A stretch of DNA of 64,000 bases, taken from Trifolium pratense (lineage: Eukaryota > Streptophyta > Magnoliopsida > Fabales > Fabaceae). Below the pieces are notes generated by a model. That model saw only the letters and a program-made list of their open reading frames with translations, ran no database searches and had not been told where the DNA came from. The stretch is from contig NC_060061.1 in the NCBI RefSeq assembly GCF_020283565.1, positions 14,855,362 to 14,919,361 of the forward strand, given 5' to 3'. A program made the translations under genes and the position numbers. Shown piece after piece: positions 23,168 to 35,060 of the stretch (positions are counted from its first letter, which is position 1; the number at the start of each line of letters is the position of its first letter).

Positions 23168-24860
23168 TATGGGTGTCTTTGGTAACACAAATAAGCTAGC
23201 TTATAGCTTATTATATGAGCTTATAAGCTTGTTTCAAAAAATTAGAGGTGTTTGGTAACAAGCTTTTTTTACTAGCTTATAGCTTTTTTTCAGATGCTAT
23301 TTCAAGTAGCGTTTGAGCTTATAGCTTATAGCTTTTTACACTTTATTCTATTTTTACCCTTTAATTTAATAACTACACACTCTGAAAAAGAAACTACTGA
23401 CTAACAATTATGTCATTTTATATTTATTAACCACTTTAAAAGCTAATTTTACCAAACACTTTAATTTCAATTAGCTAGCTTTTCAGCTATCAGCCATAAG
23501 CTAGTTTTTCAGCTATCAGCTAGCTTTTCAGCTATCAGCTAGCTTATAGCTTATTTTTACCAAACAGGCTCTGTTAGTTAAAAATAAGCTATAAGCTATA
23601 AGTTAGTTTATAGCTGAAAAGCTAGCTTATGGCACCGTTTGGTAAGTCCAATAAGCTAGCTTATAGCTTATTGAACTAGCTTATAAGCTTGTTTGAAAAA
23701 AATGTGAAGTGTTTGGTAACGAGCTTCTCTAACTAGCTTATAGCTTTTTTTGAGATGCTATTTCAAGTAGCGTATGAGCTTATAGCTTATAGTTTTTTCA
23801 TTTTATTCCATATTTACCCTCATTAATTTTATTTATTTATTTTTTAAAAATTATAATAACTACCCACTAACACTTACCAAAAAAAAAACTACCCACTAAC
23901 CATGTATTTTTATGTCATTTTGTACTTACAACAACTAAATTTGCCAAACACTTTAATTTTATTCTACTAGCTTTTCAGCTATAAGCTACCAGCCATCAGC
24001 TATCAGCTATAAGCTAGCTTATAGCTTATTTTTACCAAACAGAGCCAGCTGATAGCTGAAAAGCTAGCTTATAGCTTATAGCTGATGGCTGATAGCTTAT
24101 AGCTGAAAAGTTAGGGTCTGTTTGGTAAAAATAAGCTATAAGCTAGCTGATAGCTGATAAGCTAGCTGATAGCTGAAAAGCTAGCTTATAGCTGATAGCT
24201 GAAAAACTAGCTTATTGAAATTAAAGTGTTTGGTAAAATTAGCTTTTAAAGTGGTTATTAAATATAAAATTACATAATTGATAGTGGGTAGTTTATTTTT
24301 TATAGTGGTTAGTTATTAAATTAAAGGGTAAAAATGGAATAAAGTGTAAAAAGCTATAAGCTATAAGCTCAAATGCTACTTGAAATAGCATCTGAAAAAA
24401 AGCTATAAGCTAGTACAAAAAGCTTGTTACCAAACACCTCTAATTTTTTGAAACAAGCTTATAAGCTCATATAATAAGCTATAAACTAGCTTATTTGTGT
24501 TACCAAACAGAGCCTAGTAGAATAAAATTAAAGTGTTTGGCAAATTTAGCTGTTGTAAGTACAAAATGACATAAAAATACATGGTTAGTGGGTAGTTTTT
24601 TTTTCTTGGGTAAGTGTTAGTGGGTAGTTGTTATAATTTTTAAAAAATAAATAAATAAAATTAATGACGGTAAATATGGAATAAAATGAAAACGTTATAA
24701 GCTATAAGCTCATACGCTACTTGAAATAACATCTCAAAAAATGCTATAAGCAAGGTAGAGAAGCTTGTTACCAAACACTTCACATTTTTTTCAAACAAGC
24801 TTATAAGCTAGTTCAATAAGCTATAAGCTAGCTTATTGGACTTACCAAACAGTGCCTATG
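23168..24860. repeat. Stack of four mutually inverted AAGCTATAAGC MITEs
   Basis: Order is A (23168-23578), B (about 23630-24044), A' (about 24113-24510), B' (about 24510-24860). A' is the reverse complement of A (shared 'tttttgaaacaagcttataagct' type text), and B' is that of B. Each unit begins or ends with GTTTGGTAA / TTACCAAAC and is filled with 'agctataagct'. A partial copy lies between A and B. Transcription across it could give a duplex over a kilobase long. It lies just 5' of the CHY1-like start codon (23077), so it may sit in that promoter. Confidence 0.85.
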
Positions 24861-24864
24861 TACT

Positions 24865-25560
24865 GTGCTGTGTAATCAGGTTATGATACGAAGCTTCAAC
24901 ATTTTCGTATTGTATGATACGAATACGCTAACCTTCAACATTTTCGTATTGTATGATAATTACCGTTTTAGTGAAGGTATGTCCCAAAATTCTGCAAAAA
25001 ATCTACTTTCGAGTCACAACATCAAAGTTTTGCATGCAATTCAATTTGGATCGATAATTCACCAAAAGGATACCGAAATGACCATAATCGAGTTAACTTT
25101 CCACATAATCAAACCTCACTAAATTTGGAGTTACAGAGAGAGATTAATTACCGTTTTAGTGAAGGTCTGTCCAATTACTAATTTTGCAGAAATCTACTTA
25201 TGACCTTCAAATTCAACATCGTCTACCAAACACATCGTAACTCCAAATTTGAAGAAATTTAAATGACAACAAGGGTAATTTCGTTAGCTTTCCGGACATG
25301 TAAATACTATTGAAAAATGAGCTACAGGGTGAGAGACATGACAAAAATACTAGTAGTAGTTCCATACAATAATTGATTTGGACAGACCTTCACTAAAATG
25401 ATAATTAATCTCTCTCTGTAACTCCAAATTTAGTGGAGTTTGATTCTGTGGAAAACTAACTCGATTGCAGTCATTTCAGTATACGTTTGGTGAATTATTG
25501 ATCCAAATTGAGTTGTATACGACGCTTTGAACTTATGACTCGAAAGTAGAATTTTAGGGG
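24865..25560. repeat. Tandem plus inverted repeat element
   Basis: TTCAACATTTTCGTATTGTA is repeated directly at about 24897 and 24933. A unit with ACCGTTTTAGTGAAGGT occurs at about 24962 and again near 25151. Arms 25002-25173 and 25376-25551 are inverted copies, with 'ctactttcgagtca' and its complement at the outer ends. No coding capacity is supported. Confidence 0.75.
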
Positions 25561-26142
25561 GGCAAAATCCAAAAAATTATAAAACATAGGGGGTAAAAGT
25601 CCACATTTTAAAACAGGGGGTAAAATTCCGATTTAATCAAAACAGGGAGTAAAACTGCATTAAAACCTAAATACTTTTATTGTATTTTTTTTTTTACTAA
25701 ACTTCTTTGTATAATTTGTTTAAAAAAAAATTGATACATAACCTATTAAATTTATTGGAAACAGAAAGTGTGTGCAAAAAAAAATTATTGGTGAATTAAA
25801 ATAAAGATATAATAGAAAAATAAGGTGCAAAAATACACTTTCTTAATTTCTTTTTTTTTTTCTTCTAAAAAATCAAGTAATTTAAAACGGGTGGAGTAAC
25901 TTGCAAACCCCAAAAAATAGTAACATAAATAAACATATTCAATTTAATCAGAAACAATTTGTGTATTGCAAAAACTACAAACTAATGCAGTCACTTCTGG
26001 ACAATAAAACAAAATTAAATAAAAGGAACAATGGATTTTTTTTTATCTTCCCATTAATTCATCTAAACGCAAACAAATGGAATCAAAAATAAAAATGTGA
26101 TATGCTTTCTTTCTAATAGCATCCTTATAATTGCGAGAAATC
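25561..26142. other. A/T-rich intergenic DNA upstream of the GDI 3' end
   Basis: Contains a decayed terminal fragment with repeated 'gggggtaaaa' phrases (25555-25640) and A/T runs with a partial Stowaway-like end (GGGTGGAGTAAC near 25889). The GDI 3'UTR should lie toward 26142. No gene is seen. Confidence 0.5.
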
Positions 26143-29100
26143 TTATTCTTCAGCTGCGGCACTTGCAGCACTCAGGTCAACAGAAAGATCAAGAACCTGA
26201 AAAAACAAAAAATAAAAATAAAAATCCATATGATCAAGAAATATAAATTTGTACTCAAGTGCTACATTATGTTTTCTACCTATTTTTGCATACTATTATG
26301 TCATTATACTTTATAATATGTATAGAGTATAGTATTTAATTAACTGTATAATAATCCAAAAATTACATACCTTTCCAGTGATCTTACTGTACATCTCAAC
26401 CACATCTTTTACTGTGGTCTCAAAGTGTGTTGTAGCATCGTAGCTCTGCAAGGATTTAATTTCAAGTTAGTGAATGTCAGGTAATATGCTAGAATCATGG
26501 CGATCCACATTAATTTTCCAAAAGCTACAGAGTATAGTTTTCTGCAAAATCAGGTGGGTCACTGAAATTCTGATACATATACTGTGATACCAAACCAAAC
26601 ATAGGCTTAGTACAATATTCAAAGAAAAAATTAAGGTAAGAAATATCAGTTGCTTTATTTAAATAAAAAGAGTATTTGATTGTTCTTAGTAGTACTTACT
26701 GTAGAGATGAAACAGCCATCAGTAGCATGATCATTGTTAGGTTCATATCTGTCATAGATGTCATAGAATATCTCATCAACTGGTCCAAGAAGGTCAATTC
26801 CAGGCTTCAATTCAACCTCAGGTTGGTCAGTTTCTGCTAATGTTGTAACAAAAGCAATATATTTTCCTTTTGGAGCTACATTGTGAGCATAAGAGCAGCA
26901 GAAAAGATACCTGCAATAATAATCACAAACACTTGATTAGCTTCGAATTAAAAATACGAAAGCACCTTTCTAGAAGTTCAAAGAAAAACTCGTACATGTC
27001 TGATTTACGACCAAGTTGCTTCTGTGGCAGAATGACTTGTGCTGAGTGAGAATCGTTAGTGTCTGGAATAGGATGGCTCATAATACATATCGCACGCGCA
27101 ACTTTTCCAACATTTTGAACCTGTTGTTGGATTGATTAAATGGTTTCAGATAAAGATTACACTTAGTCATGTTTAGACATTCGTGCAAAGTTTCAAGCTA
27201 ACATTGCTAATAATTAAGTCTGAGAAACGGGCAATCTAGCAGAGATACCTTATCAGGCAGATATGATGGATCACACACGACTTTCTTGCATTTTGCCGTT
27301 TCGCCTTCTGAAGTCACACCGATGGCTTTCCCATCAGCGTCAAACTCTACCTATGTAACGTAATACTAAAATGTGAGGCGAAATATCATTGCAAACTTAT
27401 AGTAATTCAACTGATTTTCGTGAGTATAGAAGTATCTTCACAAACTTATTACCTTGCATGCTGGCTTGTTCAGCATGTAAGTTCCACCGTACACAGCACT
27501 CAAACGTGCAAATGCCTTCCAGTAATCAAAGGTATCGAAGTTAGTTTCGTAGTTTCGTAAGTATATTAAGTTTAAAAGGAAATGTAGATATGGAAAACCT
27601 GAGGCAACTCTCCCAGTCCATATAATGGATATATGTAAGGTGAACCTCCTTGAAAGCGTGCGAGGGACTCTGCATAAGTCTATACAAAACAAACAGCATT
27701 ACATGCTTATAAATTTATCTGAGAATACAACATATCGCAAATGAGGATAATTTGCAAATTAGTACCTTAACTCTGTCTACAAAATCCTTGGCTGGCTTAT
27801 CCAAGTAACTGTCATCAAGATGAAGTGCCAAGGCATGACCAATAAAGTCAACTGTATCATCTTCCAATCCATATTTCCTGCATTTGGAGAAATTATTAAG
27901 AATGTAGAAAAGTAGATTGAATGTATTGAATTGTGTTAGAATAATTGATAGTTCTTGTAGATCATACGCGGCTTACGAACAGGAAAAATAGTTCACTGGA
28001 AAAAAGACGAAGAAAGGAAGAAAATACATACGAAATCAGCTGCCTTGCGGTAACTTCGTTCAAATCAAGGCCTTCGTGAGATTTGGGATCATTTGCTTCA
28101 TAGTCTTGGACATAAATGAAGAACTTCCTAGCCCGGCGCTTCTCAAACAGACCCATTAAGGGTGATTTGAGTGCTTCAACGTCTGTTGCTGGAACTTTGT
28201 AAATCTGAAAAAGAATAAAGAAAGATATTATGTAGTAAGATTTTTCTGAATATGCAGGAGCTTGTAACCTAAAGTATGGTGCATACCTTTCCCTTATTAT
28301 ACACAAAGCTTCCATCAACAGCTTTAAAGTTCAAATACTTTGTAACATCGGTGTGGATGAGCACACGGACCAAAGCTCCGTTGGCCATCATAAACTAACA
28401 TAATACAGATGAAAAGTTAATTTCGCCATAAATGAATCGAAAAGAAAAACATATAAGAAAAAAGTATATGAGAACAGTTACCTTAGGTATCATATCAACA
28501 TTGTATTCTCGGCTCGAGCCTAAGGTCTCTGGTGGCTTGTCATCTCCCCTATACCTCTTAAATAGCTACATAATAGAAAAAGGATTTGATATGAAAAGCG
28601 AACTAACATGAAACAAAAAAGAGAGAGATATTTTCTGTGCTTATATTGAAAATCTGCATCAGAGGAGAGTGACCTGTGTAAGATTGAGAGATGTAGAAGC
28701 CCCTCCATAGTAGTCATTTTGATCCATGTGCAACACCTGACATATGCATACAACATTCTTTGTCATTAAACATCTTTTGAAATGCACAAAACAATTTTCC
28801 TTTTCAGCATTGAGAAAATTGAGGAATAATAGAGTTGTCAAAAGAAATAACTATAACAAGATTTAATCATGTTAGAGGTGTATAGATCAATTACCATGTA
28901 ACAAATGGCATGTCATCATTGTTAAAAATATTTACATTGATCAATTACGTAGCATTATGTAACACTGATACTTCAAATTAACGGGTGTTCGATGTAAAAA
29001 TTATTTTCATTTTCTCAAATTATTATCAAGTGTACGTGTCTTGTATGGTATCTGTGTCTCTGTTTCATGGTTCATTTTCTCAAATTATTACCAAGTATAT

Positions 29101-29343
29101 GTGTCTTGTCTGGTGTCGGTATCTATGTTTCATGGTGATCAAATTTAAGATTACCTCTTTTACAATTCACAATCTAATACATTTGAGTTAAAAAAAATGT
29201 AAGAGAAAAAGACTTAATTGCAATAAAAAAAGAGTGTGTGAGAAAGAATGAATTACTTTGAGGCCATCAACTGAGAGAAGACCACTAAGGATGCATTCCT
29301 TGAGGCCAGTGCCTAGGACAATTACATCATATTCTTCATCCAT
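26143..29343 (-). CDS. GDI: Rab GDP dissociation inhibitor
   Basis: Cytosolic protein that extracts prenylated GDP-bound Rab GTPases from membranes and recycles them in vesicle traffic. Thirteen minus-strand exons join in frame to 445 aa, the length of Arabidopsis GDI1: 29343-29257, 28736-28674, 28565-28482, 28394-28287, 28204-28032, 27877-27766, 27679-27599, 27515-27453, 27350-27249, 27120-26996, 26910-26700, 26445-26371, 26196-26143. The start [20 protein letters not shown] is the dinucleotide-fold-like N terminus. [16 protein letters not shown] (about 32-47), [20 protein letters not shown] (about 228-247) and the C-terminal [11 protein letters not shown] region are classic GDI blocks; GELPQ rather than REP-specific wording excludes Rab escort protein. 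All introns are GT-AG. Confidence 0.97.
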
Positions 29344-29835
29344 GGTAGATTGAGAGAGAGATTCAAAGAAGAAGAATAAGCACGAGAGATTGAAATACAA
29401 TTGTAGAGAGACAAAGACAAAAAAAGAGAGAAAAGAGAGAATTTGAGGAGTGAATGAGGAGAGGAATAAGGAAAGGCTTGTGTTTATGTTAATAGATTTG
29501 AAGCTGAACACGTCTTTAGCGCCAAACTAACGAGACTAACGCTCTCATACCTCAAAATAACTCTTCTTACCATGGTTACACGTCTTTACTCTTTTTAAGG
29601 ACCAATTTTTATGTTTATTTTGTTTATAATTATAATAAAAGAAAAAAAACAAAATTATTCGAATGAGATTTTTATAAAGAGATTTATTTATTATTGTAAA
29701 TTATTTTAATCAAATACATATTGATATTGATACAATGTAGGTAGGATTTTCATCCTTTTGGATAACCAATCTTGCAATTTATTTAATAATGATTCTATCG
29801 TATGCCTCTATAAACTTATGATTGCAACGGTTTGG

Positions 29836-30100
29836 TCTGACATTATCAGGGGTTGGGTTGGTCGTGAGATTTTATGTACTATTTTTTCCCTTTGCTTGCC
29901 TGTGTATTGCCGTTAGGTTCATCTTGTGTTGGTAGGTGGATACCGTCTGGCAAGGTTGTAATATCCACCAACACAGTTTGTAATTTCCCTCCCCCAATTC
30001 AAGGCATCTCTTATGTTTTTTGTGCAGTTACGACGTAGGAAAGGTTTTTCAGAGGCACATCTTTCTTTTTCCAATCAATATGTCTGCGAAAAAAACCAAT
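29836..30100 (+). mobile_element. Possible LINE 3' fragment
   Basis: Moderately G+C-rich text ending in a CAATCAATATGTCTGCGAAAAAA tail-like sequence resembles plant LINE 3' UTRs. No reverse transcriptase is left and no clear target duplication was found. Confidence 0.35.
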
Positions 30101-31079
30101 TTTTTTTATGTAGAATCATCTAATAAAACTCATGAATAATGAGTAAAAAGCTTTAATGAAACTCCACTTCACAAAAAAAAAAACAAGTTAGAGCTAATAT
30201 TTTTGTAAATCAAAATATTTGTAAAACAAGTATATTATTTTAAGTATATTTTTTATACTCGGTTATTTAAGTTTTTTCCCCCTAAAAAAATTACTAAATT
30301 AAGTCATTTAATCTCTATACAAAAAAGTGTCGTGTTTTTGTTCAAATTTTTTTATTATTATTTATTTAGGGACTGTGTATTTATGAATTATTTGATAATT
30401 GACATTAATTTTTATTTATCATACTTGCTCGAGATATTTTACTAAAAATGTTTTTTATATGACAAAATAAAACTTAAGATAAGTAATTGCTAAAGTTCAT
30501 GTACTGTATGATGGAAAAAATGTAGAAGATTTTAACATTTCTCTATTGATAAATACTTTAATAACTATGAAAACTATTACTGGATAAATAATTCAAATAT
30601 TTACAATATCTTAGAACTATTGTGACAAAAAAATTTGTTGAATTCAATATCAACTATGACAAATATTTATAATGAATTTTTTTTTTTACTAAACAAATAT
30701 TTATAATGACCTTTGTTGTGTCTTACTGAATTGTATTGTATGATCATGCAATTGTAAAAAAAAAAAATATATATTACATGAATTAAATTGTATTCAAATC
30801 GTATGATCATACAATTGTAATGCATGTCCATTGTATGATCGTAATATGTAGTTGATTCATGTGAAAGTATGACAACAAAATTTGTATCCGCAGATAGCCG
30901 TCCGAACCCCGGATAAAAAAATATGAATTGAGTGAGTTTGATTTTCCCCAATTTTAAAATATGGGGGCAAATGGTGGGTAATATGGAAACTAGTACGCAC
31001 TCCGAATCCTCTCCGTTTATATTAAAATTATATTTCTATCTCTCTTAAATCGCATCAAGAGGTGCACAGGTACCTTGTA

Positions 31080-31240
31080 GATCAGTGATTGTTCTTCTCC
31101 TCATGCATTGCTCAGAAATCTCCCTTCCACCGGAAGATATCTTCCAATAGTATAAAGTTTATCAGAAGATAATAAGATATTTCTCTATAATGTAATTTTT
31201 CTGTGTGAGCAAGGCGGGGCAGAAGAACAATCACATTGTA
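31080..31240. other. Foldback with miRNA-precursor-like geometry
   Basis: The 5' arm 31085-31115 and 3' arm 31205-31234 pair over about 30 bp. GTGATTGTTCTTCT matches perfectly, then comes a mismatched bulge, then TTGCTCA matches TGAGCAA. The loop is about 90 nt. No known miRNA was recognised in either arm. It could equally be a small decayed MITE. Confidence 0.4.
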
Positions 31241-31897
31241 GATTTGGTTGAGCCTCTTTAGACTCAAATCCATTATGAGCCTTTGATGATTATTATTATA
31301 TTAGAACAGTTGCACTCAACTTGGTACGAAACAACAACGAGAGCCACTTTTCCAAATCCCAGAATTTCTTAGAAGCCGCACATAATAATACACATCACAA
31401 TAGGAAGTAAAAAAAAAACAGTGTTTTTGTATGAAAATACACATTAATTGGACAGGAAAACCGCATTTTTTCGAATGTGTGCTTACGAAATGCTTGAGGA
31501 TGGGAAAGGTTCCTCCTTAAAGCCATCAATCCCATGATCTATATCCTCTCATGATACTTTCCTTGTAGTTGTCAAATTACTTCTGAGATTTGTATAGATT
31601 GAAAAATAGCTACTTTGCAAGGTGAAATTTGATTGAATTCATAAGCTGAACTGACTATGATAATCAAGTTGCTCTAGTGTCAAACATAATCTTTTATAGA
31701 ACAACAACAAAACACGTAGAAAGTAATTATCACTTCACAAATAAGAAGTTCACACTAAGAAAATTGCAATTGAATTTGTAAACTCTAATGATATCAGCTT
31801 ATAAATTATAAGTATTCTCACAGTTTCTGAGGTCACCAAATTTAGTTTCTTTTTAACAAGTTTGGTTACTGCATGTGGTTTGCATGCACTAACTTAA

Positions 31898-31920
31898 GGG
31901 GGGGGGGGGGCGGGGGGGGG
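31898..31920 (+). repeat. G13-C-G9 homopolymer run
   Basis: Thirteen G, one C and nine G in an otherwise A/T-rich gap. It can form a G-quadruplex and is prone to length change. Confidence 0.9.
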
Positions 31921-32330
31921 TTTGAAAAGTATCTTTTTAATTTCATACATTTTTTTATTTTTTTTTGTATAACTCGCATATAATTCTTTTCCTTATTTAT
32001 TAGTTTCCAATCTTAAATTATGAATCTTGTGTATACATTCTATATAATATAATTGATTGTGCATGGGGATTCCTAAAGCAAATGTTGAATGAATTCAGGT
32101 TGAGTCAAGAATACAACAGTTTCTCATTCACAGAAGCATATGCAACGGCGCACTGTGCAATATGCATCATTAAATAATGGTATTCATATATAATACAATT
32201 ACATGTGCACTAAGTACTAATAGAACTAAGGTAGCATTAGAAGAAAAGTAACTTTGCACTTATGGCTTACCATGGTTTTATGGAAGACAATAATATGTTG
32301 AAGAGAGCAATAGAGACCGGTTTCTGGTCC

Positions 32331-33123
32331 TTAGCTTCCTAGCTTGAAAGCATCTACAAAGAGGCCGAGACATATGCCTGCTTTCCAGTAGTTCACCATC
32401 ACTAGAAAAGATTGCAACCTCCCGGTCCTCTCAGTAGGTACCTTTTTATATATTAGCATACCAATGCCCTCAATTGCAGCCACCACAACTCCAGCAACCA
32501 GAACATCCCAATCACCGGTTTGACCAAGGATTGTGGCTAGTGCATTTGCTGTGTAGAAACCCAAAAGTAGTAGGAATATTTTCATAGGGAAGTTCTTTCG
32601 AGCTGAATTCAGCTTATCTAGAAGTTGCTTGCCACCTGCACTCAGTATCCTACCCAATCGTGTGCCACCTAAACTGGAACCCGAATCATTGAGGCTTTGT
32701 TGCTCACCATTATCGGACAATCCATCTGTGTTCAACGCCAACGCTACTTTCCACCCAGCTCTTCTTCCCAGGAAACTGAACCAATGTATTGAAAAATATT
32801 AAAACATTAAAACATCTTCCCCTCACGTTATCATTCTTACCGATCAAAGGATTATATTATGCAAATAACTATCATATAACAAATTGTGAACTTCATTTTG
32901 GACCAACGGAAAAAACAAAGTGTTAAAGTCAGTTGAGTTACCGGCACTGAGAAAAAGGCAAACACTTCATGCCAACGTTTGGAGTTAGTCCACTAAAACG
33001 TGGCTCACAATAACATTTATGGATTCTAGAAGTTGCGAGAGCTATAAATGATCTTTTGCATCCTTCATTCTTTGTCAATGATAACCTCCACTGCAGATTC
33101 ATAGATCCCATTTGACAAGCCAT
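32331..33123 (-). CDS. Ycf20-like plastid membrane protein (DUF565)
   Basis: Two coding exons (33123-32942 and 32775-32331) join in frame to 208 aa. The first about 70 residues look like a plastid transit peptide: S/T/K/R-rich, few acids, beginning [19 protein letters not shown]. The Ycf20/DUF565 domain follows: [58 protein letters not shown], then [11 protein letters not shown] at the C terminus, with about two membrane segments. In Arabidopsis the relatives are plastid proteins linked to non-photochemical quenching; that role is family knowledge, not seen here. A 5'UTR exon seems to end at 33891 (AAAG/GTATGG on the minus strand) with transcription starting near 33950. Confidence 0.88.
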
Positions 33124-33890
33124 GTATTCTGAACAGTAATTGTTAACCAGTTGTACAAGTCTTCAGATTTGTGTATTGATATTCTTAGGCTCCTAATCTG
33201 CATAATTTCAAAATAGAGTTTAAGCTAAAAGCCTAAAACACAATAACATTCCTTCTTTCGATCAACTAAATAGTAGTTACATTTAACATTACACAACTCA
33301 ACCACTGTTCTTCAAAACATGAGAAACATATTGTATATTTTATTATTCCATGTAGACAACCTTACCTAGCATAAAAAGGCTCCGAATGTTGTTATCGTTG
33401 CATTCGTGTTGTAAAAGTTACTTATTCACAGAGTATCGTAGTAAATGGCCGAAACCAAATCGGGATAAGCAAAAACTAAATGAATTTAGAGTAAACTAAT
33501 TCACTCATTATCATCCTATTTTTTTCTTAGAGAAATACTGTCTTCCACAAAGCCACTTAAAATAATTCAAAAGCGATAGCTAATTTTGTAACTCAGCTCT
33601 TAACTACTATCATAATTTAGTTTGGCACAACAGCTGCAAAAATTGTGGGGAGTGTAGTGTGACAGTATTAGATTACTAACCTTATGAAAACAGTTTATCA
33701 GCTAAATTGATAAAATAAATAATGAGTGAATACATTAGAAGTGATTAATGCATTAAGCAATTAAGTGAATAAAATAGAAATAAATAAACAGAAAAATTCA
33801 GTTAGGGAAAAGCATGGAGTTCAAGAATTGAAGTCAGCAATTACATTACATATGGAATAAGAGAGAGAGAGAGAGAGAGAGTTACCATAC

Positions 33891-33955
33891 CTTTATCTTT
33901 ATCTTTGTTTGGAGAGAGAATGATGAGAACCGGTGACCGGAAGTGGAGAGTGGAA
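33891..33955 (-). other. Probable 5'UTR exon of the Ycf20-like gene
   Basis: On the minus strand a leader with repeated AAAGATAAAG ends at a good donor AAAG/GTATGG (33891/33890), immediately followed inside the intron by a (CT)n tract (33861-33881 on the plus strand reads GA). Inferred from splice-site shape. Confidence 0.4.
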
Positions 33956-34127
33956 GAGGACCATGGCCTACACAAAAATGCAAAGCCAGCCTTGTATTGA
34001 TTTTGATGCCACCGTCGTTCGGATCAGCCCGGTCTCATTCGATCTGCTCCAAACGGGTCGGGTGAATTTTTTATTTGAACCGGGTTCTTGTAAATTAAAA
34101 AATTTTAGATATCATTTGGGGTAAATT

Positions 34128-34478
34128 CTAATATGAACCACTTCATTAAGTGGTCCATGGTAGACCAATCATGAATAACATTATAACGAATATGAATTTT
34201 ATAAAATTCACCGTTGGATTGAAAGTTTATATCATATAGATCATCCATAGAAAAATTTAGAAAAATTGAAAATCATTTGATATGTTATCGAGACACATCA
34301 AGATTAACGGTTTATTAAATAACGTAAATCTTGATGGGTCTCAATAATATATCAAATGATTTTCAAAAAAAATTCAAAAATTTATGGATGATCTATACGA
34401 TATAAACTTTCAATCTAACAGTAAATTTCGTAAAATTCATATTCGGTAGATCACTTGTCCATGGTGGACCACTTGTGA
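34128..34478. mobile_element. Long foldback MITE upstream of the Ycf20-like gene
   Basis: Arms of about 160 bp pair almost throughout: GAAAGTTTATATCATATAGA and GATGATCTATACGATATAAA, then ATCATTTGATATGTTAT with its complement, closing around AACGGTTTATTAAATAACG near 34309-34327. The outer ends carry CCACTTCATTAAGTGGTCCA-like text and its partner near 34450. No coding. Confidence 0.8.
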
Positions 34479-34764
34479 AGATGGTACACCGTAGCATTAG
34501 CCATCATTTGGCCTACCTTTTTTCAAACTTTTTTACTCAATAAAAGGAGAAGCTAGACCAGATAGATTTTCAAGAAATTTTTTATAGAAAAAATCTGCCT
34601 AATTTTTATGAGTAAAATACATAAATACTAAATAGAAGACTTTTGAAGCTAAAAAAACAACTATTATCGAACATCTTTAGTTTTTTTTTAAGCTTTTATT
34701 TTCATTTTTAGCTTTCAGATACGTTCTAAGATCTAAAAAAGTCAGGTCAAACGATACCTATAGA

Positions 34765-35060
34765 TTTTTAAAGGGTTAAATATGTTTTTGGTCCCTATAA
34801 TTTTACAAAATTTTCATTTTAGTCCCTGAAGTTTTTTCCGTCAATGTTTTTAGTCCCTACTTTTTATTCAACTTGTGCATACCATTTGGAATTTTAATTT
34901 TTTTTCTATGGTCATGTTTAGTACATTATATGAATTTCTGTTACAAAAGTTTAAATTTTTTTAACAAAAGGTTAATTAAATATGAATTTTTTAGTTTTTT
35001 CACATAAAAATTTATAAATAATTCATCTTATGTTAAAAAATTATAAATTTTTACCCTTAG
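34765..35060. mobile_element. GGGTTAAATATG-type element, one end decayed
   Basis: Begins GGGTTAAATATGTTTTTGGT and continues 'ccctgaagttttttccgtcaatg', the same as the element at 45682-46170. The internal part is also shared, but the right terminal repeat is lost. Non-autonomous, MULE-like family. Confidence 0.6.

Larger units (their letters stand above)
29344..32330. other. Large intergenic region 5' of GDI
   Basis: The GDI leader (pyrimidine-rich on the coding strand) is about 29344-29500. A likely LINE 3' fragment lies at about 29836-30100 (ends TCAATATGTCTGCGAAAAAA). A 17-bp direct repeat flanks a poly(T) micro-insertion at 30659-30709. A foldback at 31080-31240 and a long G run at 31898-31920 follow. 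The rest is A/T-rich with nothing recognisable. The Ycf20-like 3'UTR is at the right end. Confidence 0.55.

Noticed and set aside
23168..24860. CRISPR-like regular repeats
   Set aside because: The short 'agctataagct' motifs are irregular, inverted and lack unique spacers; this is a plant MITE stack.
24865..25122. 85-aa open frame in the repeat zone
   Set aside because: It spans direct and inverted repeat units and contains duplicated peptides (TFNIFVLYD) produced by the tandem repeat.
28985..29191. 68-aa frame with repeated [12 protein letters not shown] peptides in GDI intron 1
   Set aside because: The repetition comes from a short tandem DNA duplication (CATTTTCTCAAATTATTA repeated), not from a protein-coding gene.
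33933..34124. 63-aa plus-strand frame near the Ycf20-like promoter
   Set aside because: Overlaps the opposite-strand leader and promoter; no domain and no codon signal.
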